From contig VTPC01091051.1 of assembly GCA_011009095.1 (NCBI GenBank), forward strand, positions 124,001 to 188,000: 64,000 nucleotides of DNA, read 5' to 3'. Positions 1-13,200 of the stretch are shown in pieces. The notes under the pieces were generated by a model. The model saw only the letters and a list, made by a program, of their open reading frames with translations. It searched no databases and was not told the origin of the DNA. The translations under genes and the position numbers were made by a program. How positions within the stretch are numbered: position 1 is the first letter of the stretch; every line of letters begins with the position of its first letter. This DNA comes from Ignelater luminosus. Lineage: Eukaryota; Arthropoda; Insecta; Coleoptera; Elateridae.

Positions 1-3000
1 GGAGTCTGAAATATTGCGTTTGCCCCTCTTTTTAGATTTAATGGTTTTATCACCCTTTATTCGATCTTGTTTAATTTTAAAAGTAAGCCATTGTTTAAAA
101 CTTTCCCTTCCGAGGGATTTGAATCATCTAATGTGTACTCATTTCAATTTCAGCTGCGCATACTTATAATTATCAGATTTTTCAAAATTTTCCAAATACA
201 ATAATCGATAATAAAATAGGCAATTAAAATTCGAGCAGATAAAATTTAATTTTCCAAAAAAGTTTTTAAATTACCTATTCACCATCGCCTACAAAGATAA
301 AATAAAGACAATAAATTGGGTTTTTAATTCCAAAATATATAAAGAGTTTTCGAACTTAGAGGGCGTTTTAAGTCAACTATTGTTCCATTGTTTCATTTTT
401 GTTGCTTATCAAATTTCTTCGATAAACTAAAAACAAACAAATCAAAAACAATCAAGACAAAATACAACATGTAGTGATCAACTGATCATTCATGAATGGA
501 AGTTGTTAATGCATAAAACAATTGCAACTAAATGCCTACTGCGTCCATTTTATGAATGAATGAATGAAAGCATCACTTAAAAGAACTATATACACAACGA
601 GCGTTTACAATGATCTAAAATAAATCTTTGTTCTGTATGTTTATATTATAAACGCTTGATAGAATTTTGAATAATTTTCTGATTTACCAATAATGGTTGC
701 AATTCAAGCAGTAAATTATATCGGCATCAATGTACAGTTATATAGTCAACTTGATGTGATGTACTTTATTGATATAGAATTCTTATGAAGAATGTAATTC
801 ATTAATTATTGCGAATCCCACTATATAATAAGATTGATAATAGAATTTACCCATTCGTAATACTTTCGAAGGTGGTATCCATTAAGGAAAAGATAGAAGA
901 TAAGACTGAGATACGCATAATTACAATTCAAATATTTAACCTCGAAAAGAATTTGCGATTACTTTTAATTTACTCGAAGGTAGAACTAGAAAATTGAAAA
1001 TTACATCCAAACCATTCAAAACGGGCAAAAATGATTTCTTAGAAGAATCATCAATATTTCTGGTTATTGAACTTTGTTTGTTTATTATGATAGAGACAAA
1101 AAGTGTGTCCGTAAGAAATGAAGCTTCATGTTCTTTTTGAGTGTCAGATCTTATTTGATTATAAATCAACTGCTGTAAGAGAAAATTAGTTACGTTAAGA
1201 AAGAAATTTACAGGTCAAGTGATTTGCACAGCAAAGCTCAACTAACTTAAAGTACTGAGAATTGATTGGTTGAGCTTGTTTAGCTAGATACATGCACAAA
1301 ATTGGGAAGCACCATACATAAAATCATAGAAATAGCACTAGAAGTGGATTCTAAACATAGTGCTATGGTAAAAGAGTCCTTTTTTGCAATACATAGATAG
1401 GAATGCTACTGATAACAGTCATCTTTTCTGTTTAGAAGGAGAAAAACAAAGTTTGGTCTTGGCATTCAAATAAATATTTCTTAATCGCCATCATTTAATA
1501 ACTGGGAAACTAAGAAGAGATAAATAGTCCTAATGTACTGCCATCAAAAAAGAAGTGTAACAGTAAGAAACCAAGGAATTTCTTTTATCTTAAAGAAACT
1601 TAATAGTCATTTCATTTCAAGTTAGCTGAAGAACTACGAACGGTTCAAGAAAAATTTTTGTCAAGTAAACGTACTTAGATAATTCGTCGCTAAAGTCATT
1701 GGCCTATAACTTGTAAACAGTAAGAATTGGGCGGGTAGAAAGAATGCAGATGAATTTAGTAGCTTTTCTCAAGAAAGAATGTGAAGTTGATGAAACTAGG
1801 ATTAGTCAGACCACATCAATCATTCAATTGCTGACTGCTATCAAACATCTCAAGTAAATATAGCAAAAGTAAGTAAACACAGATTTTAAGACAGCTATTC
1901 CTCGATCAGGATGAGCGTCTAATGCTACTTTTATTACATTAAAGAGATTACTGCTGCAAGCCAAATTCTTCTTTTAAAACTTTAGACTATAATTTAGACG
2001 TATAAAATATTCATGTTACCTGTATATTAAACCTAACGGTAAAAAATTATTTATACGCGCATCATTAACTAAATTATTATTAAAACATCCGCTGTTTTGT
2101 TACCAAAAAATTATTTTAACGTGTTATAATTACGAATGGGGAATTTTTAAACAACTGAGGTCTTAATAAATTCCCTTCCGCATTTCTAAATCAATGTCGT
2201 GAATTAGTTTATGTATTTCGATATAATAAATTCTCACCCGAAAAAAAATATTCAAAGCGAGCAACTATTAGTAGCATATACGGTAGATGGAAGAAAAAAA
2301 TAATAAATATAAATAATAAACTAGTTTTTCCCTTGGCTATTTTAACCAGTTGGATGATTTAATTTTTCGTTGTGCACTCACTCGTATATAATATTGTTTT
2401 CTTTTCGAGTTCTGTAATGGGAAACATTCATTCGTTGTCAGAAAATGATTTATATAAAATCATTAGAATATTCAAAATTAATTATTATTCCATCTGGAAT
2501 TTCTCGAAACTCCATCAACTGTAAAAAAATAATAATAAAAAAGTCCTAGCATTGTGGACGATCTATTGTACCATTAATCATGCGAACGGGGTTTAATATT
2601 TAAATATATGAATCCTTCATCATTAATCAAAGGAATTAACAATGGAAGGATAGGCAGAGATCATTAGAAATATGGAAATTACATATATATAGTTTTTTGA
2701 GTATCGATCATTCCTTTTATGTTTAATTATACATAGGGAAGTATTTTATATGGTAATAGCCAATATGTTTTACAATTTTTTCGAAATAATTTGAATAATT
2801 ACATTTCTTTAATTTTAATTTCCCCACTAATTACACGGCGGCGGCGGTTTATTTTAATAATCGTCCGTTCGCTGGTTGTTTTGTGGTGAACGCTGTTAGT
2901 AACGAGAAGGAATTTTATCCTCAGCACTGAAACTGTCAAGTACAATTTCTTTAATAATGGATCGGTGTTACATTTCTAAAAAAAAAAAAAACTTTCACCG

Positions 3001-3864
3001 GTTCAATTTGAATAAAATCAATTGTTTGAACTCTCTTCAGGTAAAGCTTGTCATTACAAAGTTTATTAGGATCGCTTAGTTTTTTATTCACGTCACAAAC
3101 ATCGCCCTTTGTTGCTTGCACAACAAAACTAAAGATTGTCGAAGGAGACATCCACAGTTTGCATTTCAAAGTATTTTTTTGATTCAACCATTGTGTACGT
3201 TTAAATATTTAAATTTAGAAAATGGAATTCATTAACCACGCCGTCTTATAACTGTTATTTGAAATCGTTTATGGTATTGCAAATATAATAAGTCGTCATC
3301 GAGTAACTTAATAAGTTTTTGTAATTTTTTCACGTTTTATATTCTTTTGTTTTTGTATAACGACGTGCTATTTCAATTGTCTTTTCAATTGCGTGTTTAT
3401 ATTTTTGTTCGATGTTATTAAAAGGTTGTGTATAGAATTATACACTCACATTTCCAACAGCTTTCCAATTATAAATGTTCACTTGCTTAATTTAATTGCG
3501 ATAAATATATTTTTTTTCCTAATCAAGTATATAAGGCATTTCTCAATTTTTTTTCTTGTTCATTTTCTTTATTACAACATCACAGTTACCAATGTTTTGT
3601 TTAATAAACTTAAGAAGCAACTTCGATTAATATTTGTATATCTAAAAAAATTGACCCATCATATAATTATTTGTATATTATCATCTTCACTCATGCCTCA
3701 ATGAAAATTAAATAAACAAATTTACATTTTAATTATATTGTATATAATAAGGTTTTCTTCTTTTAAATTTTTTGTCATTTACCGCTATTGTTCCTCCGAT
3801 TCTGCAGCGGACAATATGGTGGTACGCATTGTTAATATCCATTGTACTATAAAGTTTTTTGATT
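1..3864. other. AT-rich non-coding stretch, no gene recognised
   Basis: I see no recognisable exon, RNA gene or transposon end here. Open frames are below 110 codons, rich in Phe/Ile/Lys/Asn as expected from AT-rich DNA, and lack any motif. Small simple-sequence features are present: a TGAA repeat near 553-567, a CGG run near 2836-2847 next to a TAATTACA homeodomain-type core, and a run of about 13 A near 2979-2991. A regulatory role is possible but not shown by the sequence. Confidence 0.6.
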
Positions 3865-4275
3865 TACAACAGACGTCCCACATGGTAAAATATTAGGACG
3901 GTTGCTTTTCGAGTACTCCCTTGTTTGTGACTTATCACTAAGCAAACGAAATCTTTTTACTTTTTTTAATACAATTGTTTGATTTGTATACTTATTAATA
4001 CTAGGCATTACAATACATACAACCACTACTGAGAAGTAGTCCCACATAAAATATTTGGGACGCTAATTTCCTACTCTACTCTATTTTTTATATTTTCCTT
4101 TTTTTAGTAAGATTGTTTTCTTTGTATGTTTATTAGGCATTACAGTATATACAATCAGTATAACGGTAAATGTTGGGGCCATCAATTTATAATATTTTTT
4201 TCCATTTTCTTATTGTTACTGATAGTTTGTCTTTTTTTTTATTAATGTAATTGTTTCGATTTTGTATGCACAGTT
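3865..4275. repeat. Degenerate tandem repeat, three diverged copies
   Basis: Three related units follow one another. Unit 1 starts with CCCACATGGTAAAATATT at 3877, unit 2 with CCCACATAAAATATTTGGGAC at 4041 (offset 164), and unit 3 has the matching GGTAAATGTTGGGGCC near 4165. Each unit then carries a T-rich tract followed by an ATTGTTT-ntn-TTTGTAT block, and in units 1 and 2 a TAGGCATTACA-TATACAA block. The copies differ by many substitutions and indels, so the array is old. A short open frame on the minus strand across units 1 and 2 has no recognisable motif. It may be a fragment of a longer satellite or the remains of a transposon with internal repeats. Confidence 0.6.
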
Positions 4276-4469
4276 ATTGAACTGAATATTATAATTAATT
4301 GTAACAAGCTTTTTGTTTTAGATACTTTAATCACTCTTTCACTCTGGAAATGAATCAACAGTAAGCAAAAACAACTACAGAAAAGCTGCCGTGGTTTATG
4401 CTTAATTAGGTTTCTATAGTAGGCTGAATATTTAATAGGAATGTAAAGTTTTAGAAATTTAAACGGGAG

Positions 4470-5010
4470 GAAGTGTCTAAATGTCTAACTAAATGAAGCC
4501 ACATTAAGATAGAGATGATATTTTGGGGGACACTGGCAAACCTAATTTTAATAATATTTTCATCATTTTCATTCAGTAAGTTAGGGGCAGCTTTTTCATA
4601 TTGCAGCAATGCCAAATCTGGCCAAAACAATGTCGGATCATCAAGCTTCCTCAGAAACTTCAGAGCACACAATGACAAATCGCTTAATACAGAAGACACT
4701 TGGAACCAAGTTGCTTTACGGCCATATAAGACTTCTGATTCTGCAAGAATCTCGACTACAAAAGCTGTAAAGAATTGGTTTTGTCATCTAAAGCAATACA
4801 GTTGACGGGATTTTGTTTTGATGGTTTTGTGCTGTACAAAAATCGCTTTTGCTGTATTATTATGTGTCTTCAAACTGGAAATATCTTTTACTCGCTCAAT
4901 CATGCGCTATATAGCGATCTATCGGTTCAAGGATCCATCAACAGTGCTTCTAGGGATTCTTAACTCTTTTGCTATGAAATGTCTGGTTCATTGAGGGTCT
5001 TCATGCCTTA
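4470..5010 (-). pseudogene. Decayed Tc1-like transposase
   Basis: Reading the minus strand from about 4980 downward gives a helix-turn-helix-like segment (IAKELRIPRSTVDGSLNR, about 4980-4913). After an unrecognisable middle part there is a segment starting FWPDLALLQYEKAAPNLLNE at about 4650-4590. The FWPDLA...Y..K....L.EN.I arrangement is the usual neighbourhood of the last catalytic acidic residue in many Tc1-like transposases. The expected following Pro-rich block with its catalytic Glu/Asp is not preserved, and several stops and frame changes separate the pieces. I could not find terminal inverted repeats. The assignment rests on motif order only; a protein search with the two segments would settle it. 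Confidence 0.42.
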
Positions 5011-8000
5011 CCTCTGCAGAGCTCTTATTCAGTCATTTCTACAAAATATTTATTGGCACACAACAAAAGCTGTCGTAACTTTACAGCTTCGCGTTTGTTT
5101 CCTAAATAACAACCAACGCTGTAACGACTTGAATAGCTTTTTCAAAGTAATTTAGATTTTGTGAATTAGGTATACTTGATACAAGACTTCATATGAGCAC
5201 TCAAGTGCAAGTAGTCGCAATAAACATAAAGACGTAAAGAAAAATATTAAAAGTTCGTTTTCTAAAACAAAAGTGCAATACGCAAAGGAAACCGATGATC
5301 AACTATCTAAATGATCTAAGCGAAATCGTTTCAAGTATGAAAGTTCTTAAAAGTTTTAAACAGAAGAAGAATATAGAACCCCTACCACTGTCACCATTGT
5401 TACTCCAATAATTCTCAATCAGCAACTTGCCATTAAATACATTACCAAATGTAACCAGAATTCATCAAAACACAACACGCTAAACTTGTAGTTACTCGAT
5501 TAATTTTATTTTTGTGCTATTAAGAACAAAATTTTAATTTTTTAATTGCTGTTGAATTGTGAATACGAGATCATTAAGAGTTTTCACTTTTGAAAAATCA
5601 ACCTTTAGAGCTACACAAATTCTTGCCCGATTTCCAATTACTATGCATTCTCATAATTTCAAAAGGTTATTTTGCAATCGCCTTCTAATTCATTAGCTCT
5701 TCATGTTAAGAGTTAGAAGAAGATCCTTGTAATTTTGGCGTCCAGCAACAGCAAAATATGATCTGCACAAAATTGACCAAATTTCTCAGCACGGTAAGCA
5801 TGGTAAAACTAAAAAGGAAAAATTAAAATTATAAAAAAAGACCAAAGCCAAAGTCTTTATTTTATTTATGGTTTTGTCTTCTTCCTACCGACATTTTAAC
5901 AAGATTTGAACAAATTATTTTCCCAAAGCTGCTTTAATAGTAAAAATTATCCACAGTTTGTTAGCTGTTAACATATGATGGACAACTACATGAGAGAGGC
6001 AGCAAGCGAATAGGAAACTCTCAAACGCCGCCGATGATACTGGTTATAGTGATGTTTATTTCAGTAATTTGCCAGATTAACAAACATACTGTAACTTTGC
6101 TGAAGGAAAACAGCTCGATTAAATGAGAAAAATACTCAAAAACAAAAAACGGCTGGTTGACTCAACGATTTTTTTATTTTCCTTACGTTCTCTCTGTTCA
6201 CTTTTGATTTGAATGAGGTTGTGCTATGTCCAATTCAAAATTTTCCTTTTGCAACTACAAATTAATCTTGTTCGGCGAGAAAAATATACGTCGCAGTTAA
6301 GCAATCGTGAAGAAAACTAGAAGATGAAATTTCTTAAAATCATTCTAACCAAACACCCGATACAATGAACATTTTGATTTCCCCTAATCCAAATGGATTC
6401 TTTACCAGTCAAATATACAAACAATTCTAATCAAATCAAGACAAGTAAATCAACAGTGAAGCTGTAATCAAACAAAGCAGTTGCATTGTTAAACAACAAT
6501 AGCACAGATTTAAATAATTAATTTATGAACAGTCGACTACGCACAAGATAGACGCTCATACAGTGGCGCTGGGGTTTAGAAATTGCAATACCAAACATTT
6601 ATAGAAGGTTATCAGTGGCGAACATATAGAATTTCAAGATTCTAAGCAAGCAGTCTCTCAAAAGAAAACTCATATATGCGAGTGGAGTGAATGAAATCAT
6701 CAAGTCATTCAATAAAGAAAATGAAAAACAAATCAAAAGGTTTCTAACCCAATTTACTCAGATATTTGAAAGATTTTATCTATAAATGACATAATTATTT
6801 AGCGGTACTAATGTTATATATCACCAAATCGAGAATGACACAACTGTTAATTCTCAAAAGAAATGGGAGAAAATTCATAAAATTCAAAATAAAAATTAAT
6901 TTCCAGATTGACAGTTGTATATTAATCACATAAAGTTTAGTTCCTGCAACTAAAACCTACAACTACTACAAAATCCAATGGCTGTTATTTTCCACGCCCC
7001 ACAAGGTTACGTTACAGGACCTTCACTATTTCAATTTCTAAAATCAATTGAAATAACGAGATCTAATCAATAGATACACATTAAAGCGTTTTGACAAATT
7101 TATGATTGTTGTTATGGTAATGTGGTCCATATTATTTATATTCTTATACTAAATGTTATTTGTATATAAATTAAAAATTAGCAACCTTGGATTTGCTGTT
7201 AATCATTATAGGCGATTTCAGTATTACATACTTACCAATTACAGATAACATTTTCAAATCTTTATTCTATTATCAGCTTTACACGTGTTGTTGAAACTCA
7301 ATCCTACATAGAACGAATTATCTTCCGTATCAAATAACATTATAGATTAATAAGAATGTCTTGAAAGTTCATCCGATCATAATTAGAAATAACAAATTAT
7401 TAAAACATTTAACATTTTAAGTATCACTGTTTTAAGTTAATAATAAATATTTATGACATAGATACTTATTGTTCTACTCATATTTAGGTGTGACCACCAT
7501 ATGCAAAACTATTTTATTCAATACCTACAAACTCATATCCCATTAAAGTTTCTACAGTGACCTCTTTCTATTATTTCTTTTCGCACATTTTAACATTTAA
7601 AAAAGCATAATAGAATATTACTACCCATCACGTGTAGTAAAAAATACACGGAAATTGTGTCCTTTTTAAGACAAAACTTATAGGCGGCCATATCTATAAA
7701 TTCATAAATGTTTGAGCTGAATAAGAATTACTTCTGAAAATATACTCAATTGTTGTCAGCTGTCTATCTTAGTTAGAAATATTTTAATTCCATTATTTTT
7801 TTGTACTTTGGAATTTTTTTCCTGCATTTGTTTACTAGTATGAACAATTATTTCTTCACAGAAAGAAAATAAGAAAAATACGTATGTCGGTACCTAATTT
7901 GTATAAAATCTGAACTTTGGCAATTACGTCAAAACATTGTTTTATGTACAATTTTTGTATTAAATATTCTAGGAACCATGAAGTAATAATGAGAACAATG

Positions 8001-9700
8001 AATTAAAAATTAAACAAAAAGGTGTGTTATTATTCTTTTCAACCAGCAAATTAATTTGAATAATTTTTTGTTCTCAAAAAAAACCCGAGCAACAATAAAA
8101 TTTTAGCATCTTTTTAGGAACCATTAAAACTAACTGTTACAGTTTAAAAGGTTTTCGAGATTTTAGGATTTAATAAACTTGAGAAATTCCAAAACATCAT
8201 TTACTCGTTTTCATGTAAAACCGCGAACGAATAAATCTTTAACAGAACTGGTTTTTGCATTTTAGGGAGTAGTAATTAAATATTCATAAGAATGCAGTGC
8301 ACTGCGGGATTCCGAAAGTGCAAAATAAAAATTAATAAAAACAAAGCTAAATATACAGAGAAGTTATTACTATTCACTGTCCAGGTATGTTTTTTTATAA
8401 AACCAATTGTTTACATAATTTAGAGTAAAACATAAAATTTTAGGAATTCTGAATATTCGTTGAATGATACAATAAAAGTTTAATTGGGAAAACACAGAAT
8501 GATGACATATTTGACTAAAAAGTTTCAACTAAAATGAAACAATGAGAATTAACAAAATTCAGAATTTATATCAGAAACTATTTTCAATTAATGAGATTAA
8601 ACATGAACAATGTTTTTCTGATGTATTGCGTTTTACGCAATAACTATGAATATTTATCAGTAGAACTCCCATTTGCATTTATGTATATAATAAAAGTTAA
8701 ATTCTTTAAATATTTATTTTTATTTAAACGATTTACGTTGTGGAGTGTCACAAGATACTGCTTCTGGACCGCTGCTATTATTATTTGGTAGACAAATCTT
8801 AATTACATTATGTAACACCAGAATTGTATCAGTTTTTCTGATCTTTCATTTGTAAAGGAGAAAATAGCAAATGCCGGAGTCTAGTAGTCGCAACATCAGA
8901 ATAAGTTTTCTTCTTTGAGAGAAATCGCTGTAACGTTCTCTATGAAGTTGTTTCTAGAAGTTTATTTTTAAGGAAAGTTTGGTTTTTGGGTTAAAAGGTG
9001 TATTCGATTAGAAAATAAGTCGCTGTTTCGGTTTTACTGCGGTGAAGTTTTTCTTTTTGTTCTGATATGCTCAGGTATTGTGAATCTTCAGAGTTGTGCT
9101 TACTCTGGCTGTTCACGCCAAACGCGCAATATAACTGTACTGTTTGCACACATCTTGCAAAGAAATTGGCTATTTTTTGTCATTATATTAGAAAACAGCG
9201 AAAATTAATTCTGTATTTTTTCATATGAAGATAAACTCAAACCGTCATTTTCGGAGAACCACAAGGAAAGGTCTCCTTAAGACTTTTTCCTACTGACAAT
9301 GTTTAGATTCAAGTTGCAAAATCGGAGATTCATTTTGATTCTAAGCATTTTGAGTTAGTTTCAGTTACAGAAAATTATTTGTTAACACTCATACTGGTCG
9401 TAGGCCAAATCGATCTAATGGACGTAAATGAACGCTGGAAGATTCGGTATCTGGAAAGCGTCCTTTCAGTATACATCACAAGCCATAGGTTCAGATGGCA
9501 CGATAAACATCAAAGCAAGTTTTTTCGAGTCACTTAAGATCTTTTGATGATTACAAACAGATTAACAAAAAAAAACCTCTGGGATTCTGTATAAAAAATA
9601 ACTCGAAGCGTTCGGAATATTAACATCTCGTAAAGTTTTGATTAAGTTGATGGGTTTATTTGCCAAAACTAATGATATGATACGAATATCTATTGAATTT
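5011..9700. other. AT-rich non-coding stretch, nothing recognised
   Basis: No exon-like open frame with flanking splice signals, no RNA gene and no transposon termini were recognised. The longest open frame (8591-8791) is hydrophobic and AT-driven, and resembles no family I know. Confidence 0.55.
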
Positions 9701-9769
9701 TTTAATCACAGGTTGCAACTTGCGTTGGTCCTTGTAATCTACTGCTCTTTCGAGCCTTTCTGTAAGTGA

Positions 9770-10200
9770 GTGACTGCTCTAAACGAAAAAGTTTCAAAAC
9801 GGAGCCTGCTTCAGAACTTACCGCACCCGGAAGCAAACTCAGATTCGTGCGCTCCCCTCCCTCATTTTATACAACACAACTATGGAAAGTCGCAGCACCA
9901 CCCATATTTGTATTTAGTCTTCTTAAGGTTAATGGAAGGTGAGCCCGATTGTGGGTTACCGGAAGTGACCTATTGGAAGGCGCATCCAGACCCTCTTAAG
10001 CTAAGAGTAGTCCAAGTCAAATCATGATTATTCCTGTTGCATGAGCCTTTTCGGCCAAGGTGTGATTTGGTAGTTTGGTTGGTGAACGCTGCTTTCTTAA
10101 AATGATTAATGGAAGGTGCAATCCGACCCGGTTTAAAACAAAAGCGTCCCCAATTAGTGGTCGCTGCAGGCAGTCACGTCCATTTCTACTCAAAAAGAGA
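9770..10200 (+). other. GC-elevated patch with a 177-bp-spaced repeat
   Basis: Base composition rises above that of the neighbouring DNA. The 13-mer TTAATGGAAGGTG occurs at 9929-9941 and again at 10106-10118, exactly 177 bp apart, each preceded by TTCTTAA. An 85-codon open frame (9770-10027) covers the first copy; its product has several Pro and Cys but no family signature. The patch is more likely a fragment of an old repetitive element than a gene. A similar 177-bp offset and similar words (GGAAAGTGNCC, GAAAGGCGCA) occur on the minus strand at 51.4-51.6 kb. Confidence 0.35.
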
Positions 10201-13200
10201 TAAGAAGAGCTGTTTAGAGACTAGAAATGTAGAAAATGGTAGACCTTTCTTTCTTTGATTAACTAACTTCACTTGATCTTCTTCATTCTACATCAAGCTT
10301 TCTCAATTGAAATGTAGTACTTGATCGCACATTCCTTTAGTCAAAATTCGTACTTTGAGTAGTTCCTAAGGTACTTAATGATTGTGGAGTGAAGAAAAGA
10401 TTCTCTATTCTTCCGAACTTCACACTCTTTTTTTCAAGTTTGGCTGGTTTCAGAAGCTTGAAACGAGAGGATTAATTCGTGATCCTTCGAAGTTATGTAT
10501 GCTCAAAAATCAAGTTATTTGTTACAAAAAGTTTTGCTTCTGAAGTTGCCTTCTTTGCGATACCGAGTTGAGTAATGACACACGCAAAGTGTTGGTTGTC
10601 TTTCAAATACGCAACTGAAATCTCTACCAATTTCCATGTGCCCCTATCTGTGCGCTCTGAGACAGTTGTTTTACTAGCCTAACCTATAAGTCCGACCCTG
10701 ATTCAATTGATCCACTGAGGCTCAAGTTCGGCTTGACTTATTCATAAGCATCCACCCAACCCCGCTGAGCCAGCTTGGTGAAATCTATTGGAAATCCTTT
10801 AAGAGGTTCATTAGCATAATATGGATGTTTCCCAAGGATCAACATAAGATCTATGATATTTTTCAGAAGATTCCTTCTTTATAAATACAACTTTTTTCTT
10901 TACTTAGCACTTTAGCAGGTGGACTAAATAAATTATTAAAAAATTCGCTTTACACAACGCAAGCATCAAATACAAGTAATTTGGTTATGGTTGAATAAAT
11001 TCTTTAAAATATTTTGTTGCAAATAAAGACACTTCTGAAAACACCTTATATTAGATAATAAACACAAGGCAACGACATAAAATATCTCAATGTTATTTTT
11101 CAGAAAGACGGATAAATTAAAAGGTGTTCTCACCCATTCACTTGGATTATAAAGTTTTAACAATTTCGAACTATAAAACCACTTTAACTTGAGTAAATTT
11201 CCATTTTATTGTAATAATTTAGCATTACTCGCAACAGTAACTGTCTTGACATCTGTTTGAACTAAGAAAAAAATTCATGAGAACTTCCTTTACAAGATAT
11301 ATTCGTACTACTGAATATCACCGTAATGTCTTTGTTTCTTCCACAAGCAAAAAATTACATATAAATCATTGTAGAATAATGTAGTAGTACAAACTAATAC
11401 ACAACAAATTTGCATATACAGGGTGTTTCATTAAATGTAGTTCAAATAAATAATATCATATTTTAGGTTAAACTGTTATTTTTACAAAAATAATTGAGTT
11501 TTTGTTTTAATCGATTCACATTTTTTACGTCTGCTTGAACACGTTGACGTAAATGCTTATATTCTTTCACTATAAAATCCTTTTACTGTTAAGTTATGAA
11601 TCGGATGAGCATGTAATTAATGTTAATTTATTAACACGTTTTGTAAGCTTACGTTGTTTTAACATCCTTATATTACGCTGAATTCTGGCTTAAATCAAAC
11701 ACATACATTTCCTTGCGTGAAATTGAGTTCATGTTTTAAATATCTTTGTGATTATCCCGGGATAGATAGTAATAATAAAAAGAAACGAAATTAAGACATT
11801 AAGAAAAATTAAATTTTAATTTTAACAAAAAATATAAAAAAAGGAAGCTTTTGTGTGTTACCTATATTTTTCATTGAGTGTGGAAAATGTAAACTAAATA
11901 TGCTTGTGATAAATCAAAATATGTGGTTTAGCTTTCTATTCTTCTCTATTGTTGAGAGTACATTAAAACTAGTGGGTTATTAGAAGAGTTCTTGCAAAAA
12001 GATCGTAAAGCTTAATAAGACAGACGTTAAACTCCACGCTATCCGCTCTTAAAGTCGTGGTTTTTGGAATTTATAACTGCACTAGTAATCTGTAACAAAC
12101 ATTTTCACGATTGGTCATGGTAAGTCGTTCAGTACTTAAAACACATTTAATAATTAACCTCATTATTTCCTTTACTTTGAAATTTATTTCTGAAGAGACC
12201 AACTTTATTGGTTTATCACTTAATTTATTGGGTTTTTTAAAAAAATTGTGTTATTGAACTCTCTCTTTTAAAATCTTAATAAGTAATAATATGTTAATGA
12301 AATTATAAACAGATTCTCGTAGTTTTTTCTGCTATTGATTGATTGAGAGGTTTTAGTATGATCATTCGTGAGGAAAAGTGGAGGCGTAAGTTGAAAGTAA
12401 AAGCATTAAATTACGTAAAATTTTGTAAATCGTAATCTTCTTCTCCAACAAAAAATTAATTTGTTAGAATCTCCATTACGTATTACTAAGGCTATCAATC
12501 TTTAAGTTAGTAGCATTGTGGGTTTTTTTTTATTGACATATGCGAAGGTATAACAAAACCTTTTTCTAACCGAATGACTGTGAAAGTGTGTTGAGTACAG
12601 GTTTTATGATAAGCTTTTTGGTAGTAAACTCTTTACTGAACTTTATGTGCGGTGCTTATCCGTACGATAAAAGACGAATGTATCAATGAAATTTTTGTTA
12701 TCACCAAATAACTCGTAAGTAAAAATTGATAAAAAATGAGGGAAACTCTCTTTTATCTTTGGAGCATTAAGAACATTTTTTCCAAATACTTCTCACTTTA
12801 AGATGTTGTTAAAATATTCGTTTTTGTAATTTGTATTTTCACTCGCGGCAAACTCGTTTCTGTACCAAATTTAGAGAACGTATTCATTAACTTTTTCAAG
12901 TGTTCTAGAGACTTTAGCATATTTCCGGCATCAATCATTAATAAATAGCAAAAAACTTGTTTTTCAACTAAGATTATTTAAATAGTTGCTTATTTTATAT
13001 ATACATTTTTTTTTTATTTTAACACGAACTAAGTGTTTCTTGAGCGAAAGGCACTGAACTAGTTCGTTTTCATGTCATTCTATCCAAAAACAACTTTAAA
13101 ATAAAAATCGTAAAAAATAATAATAAAATTGTTACTAGGCGGATTTTACTTTAATAATTGATATGTTCTACATATTTTTAATGTCTATATTTGATTGACA

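Noticed and set aside
11418-11436. CAGGGTGTTTCATTAA resembling a mariner-type terminus
   Set aside because: No inverted partner or target duplication could be found within reach, so no element can be drawn.
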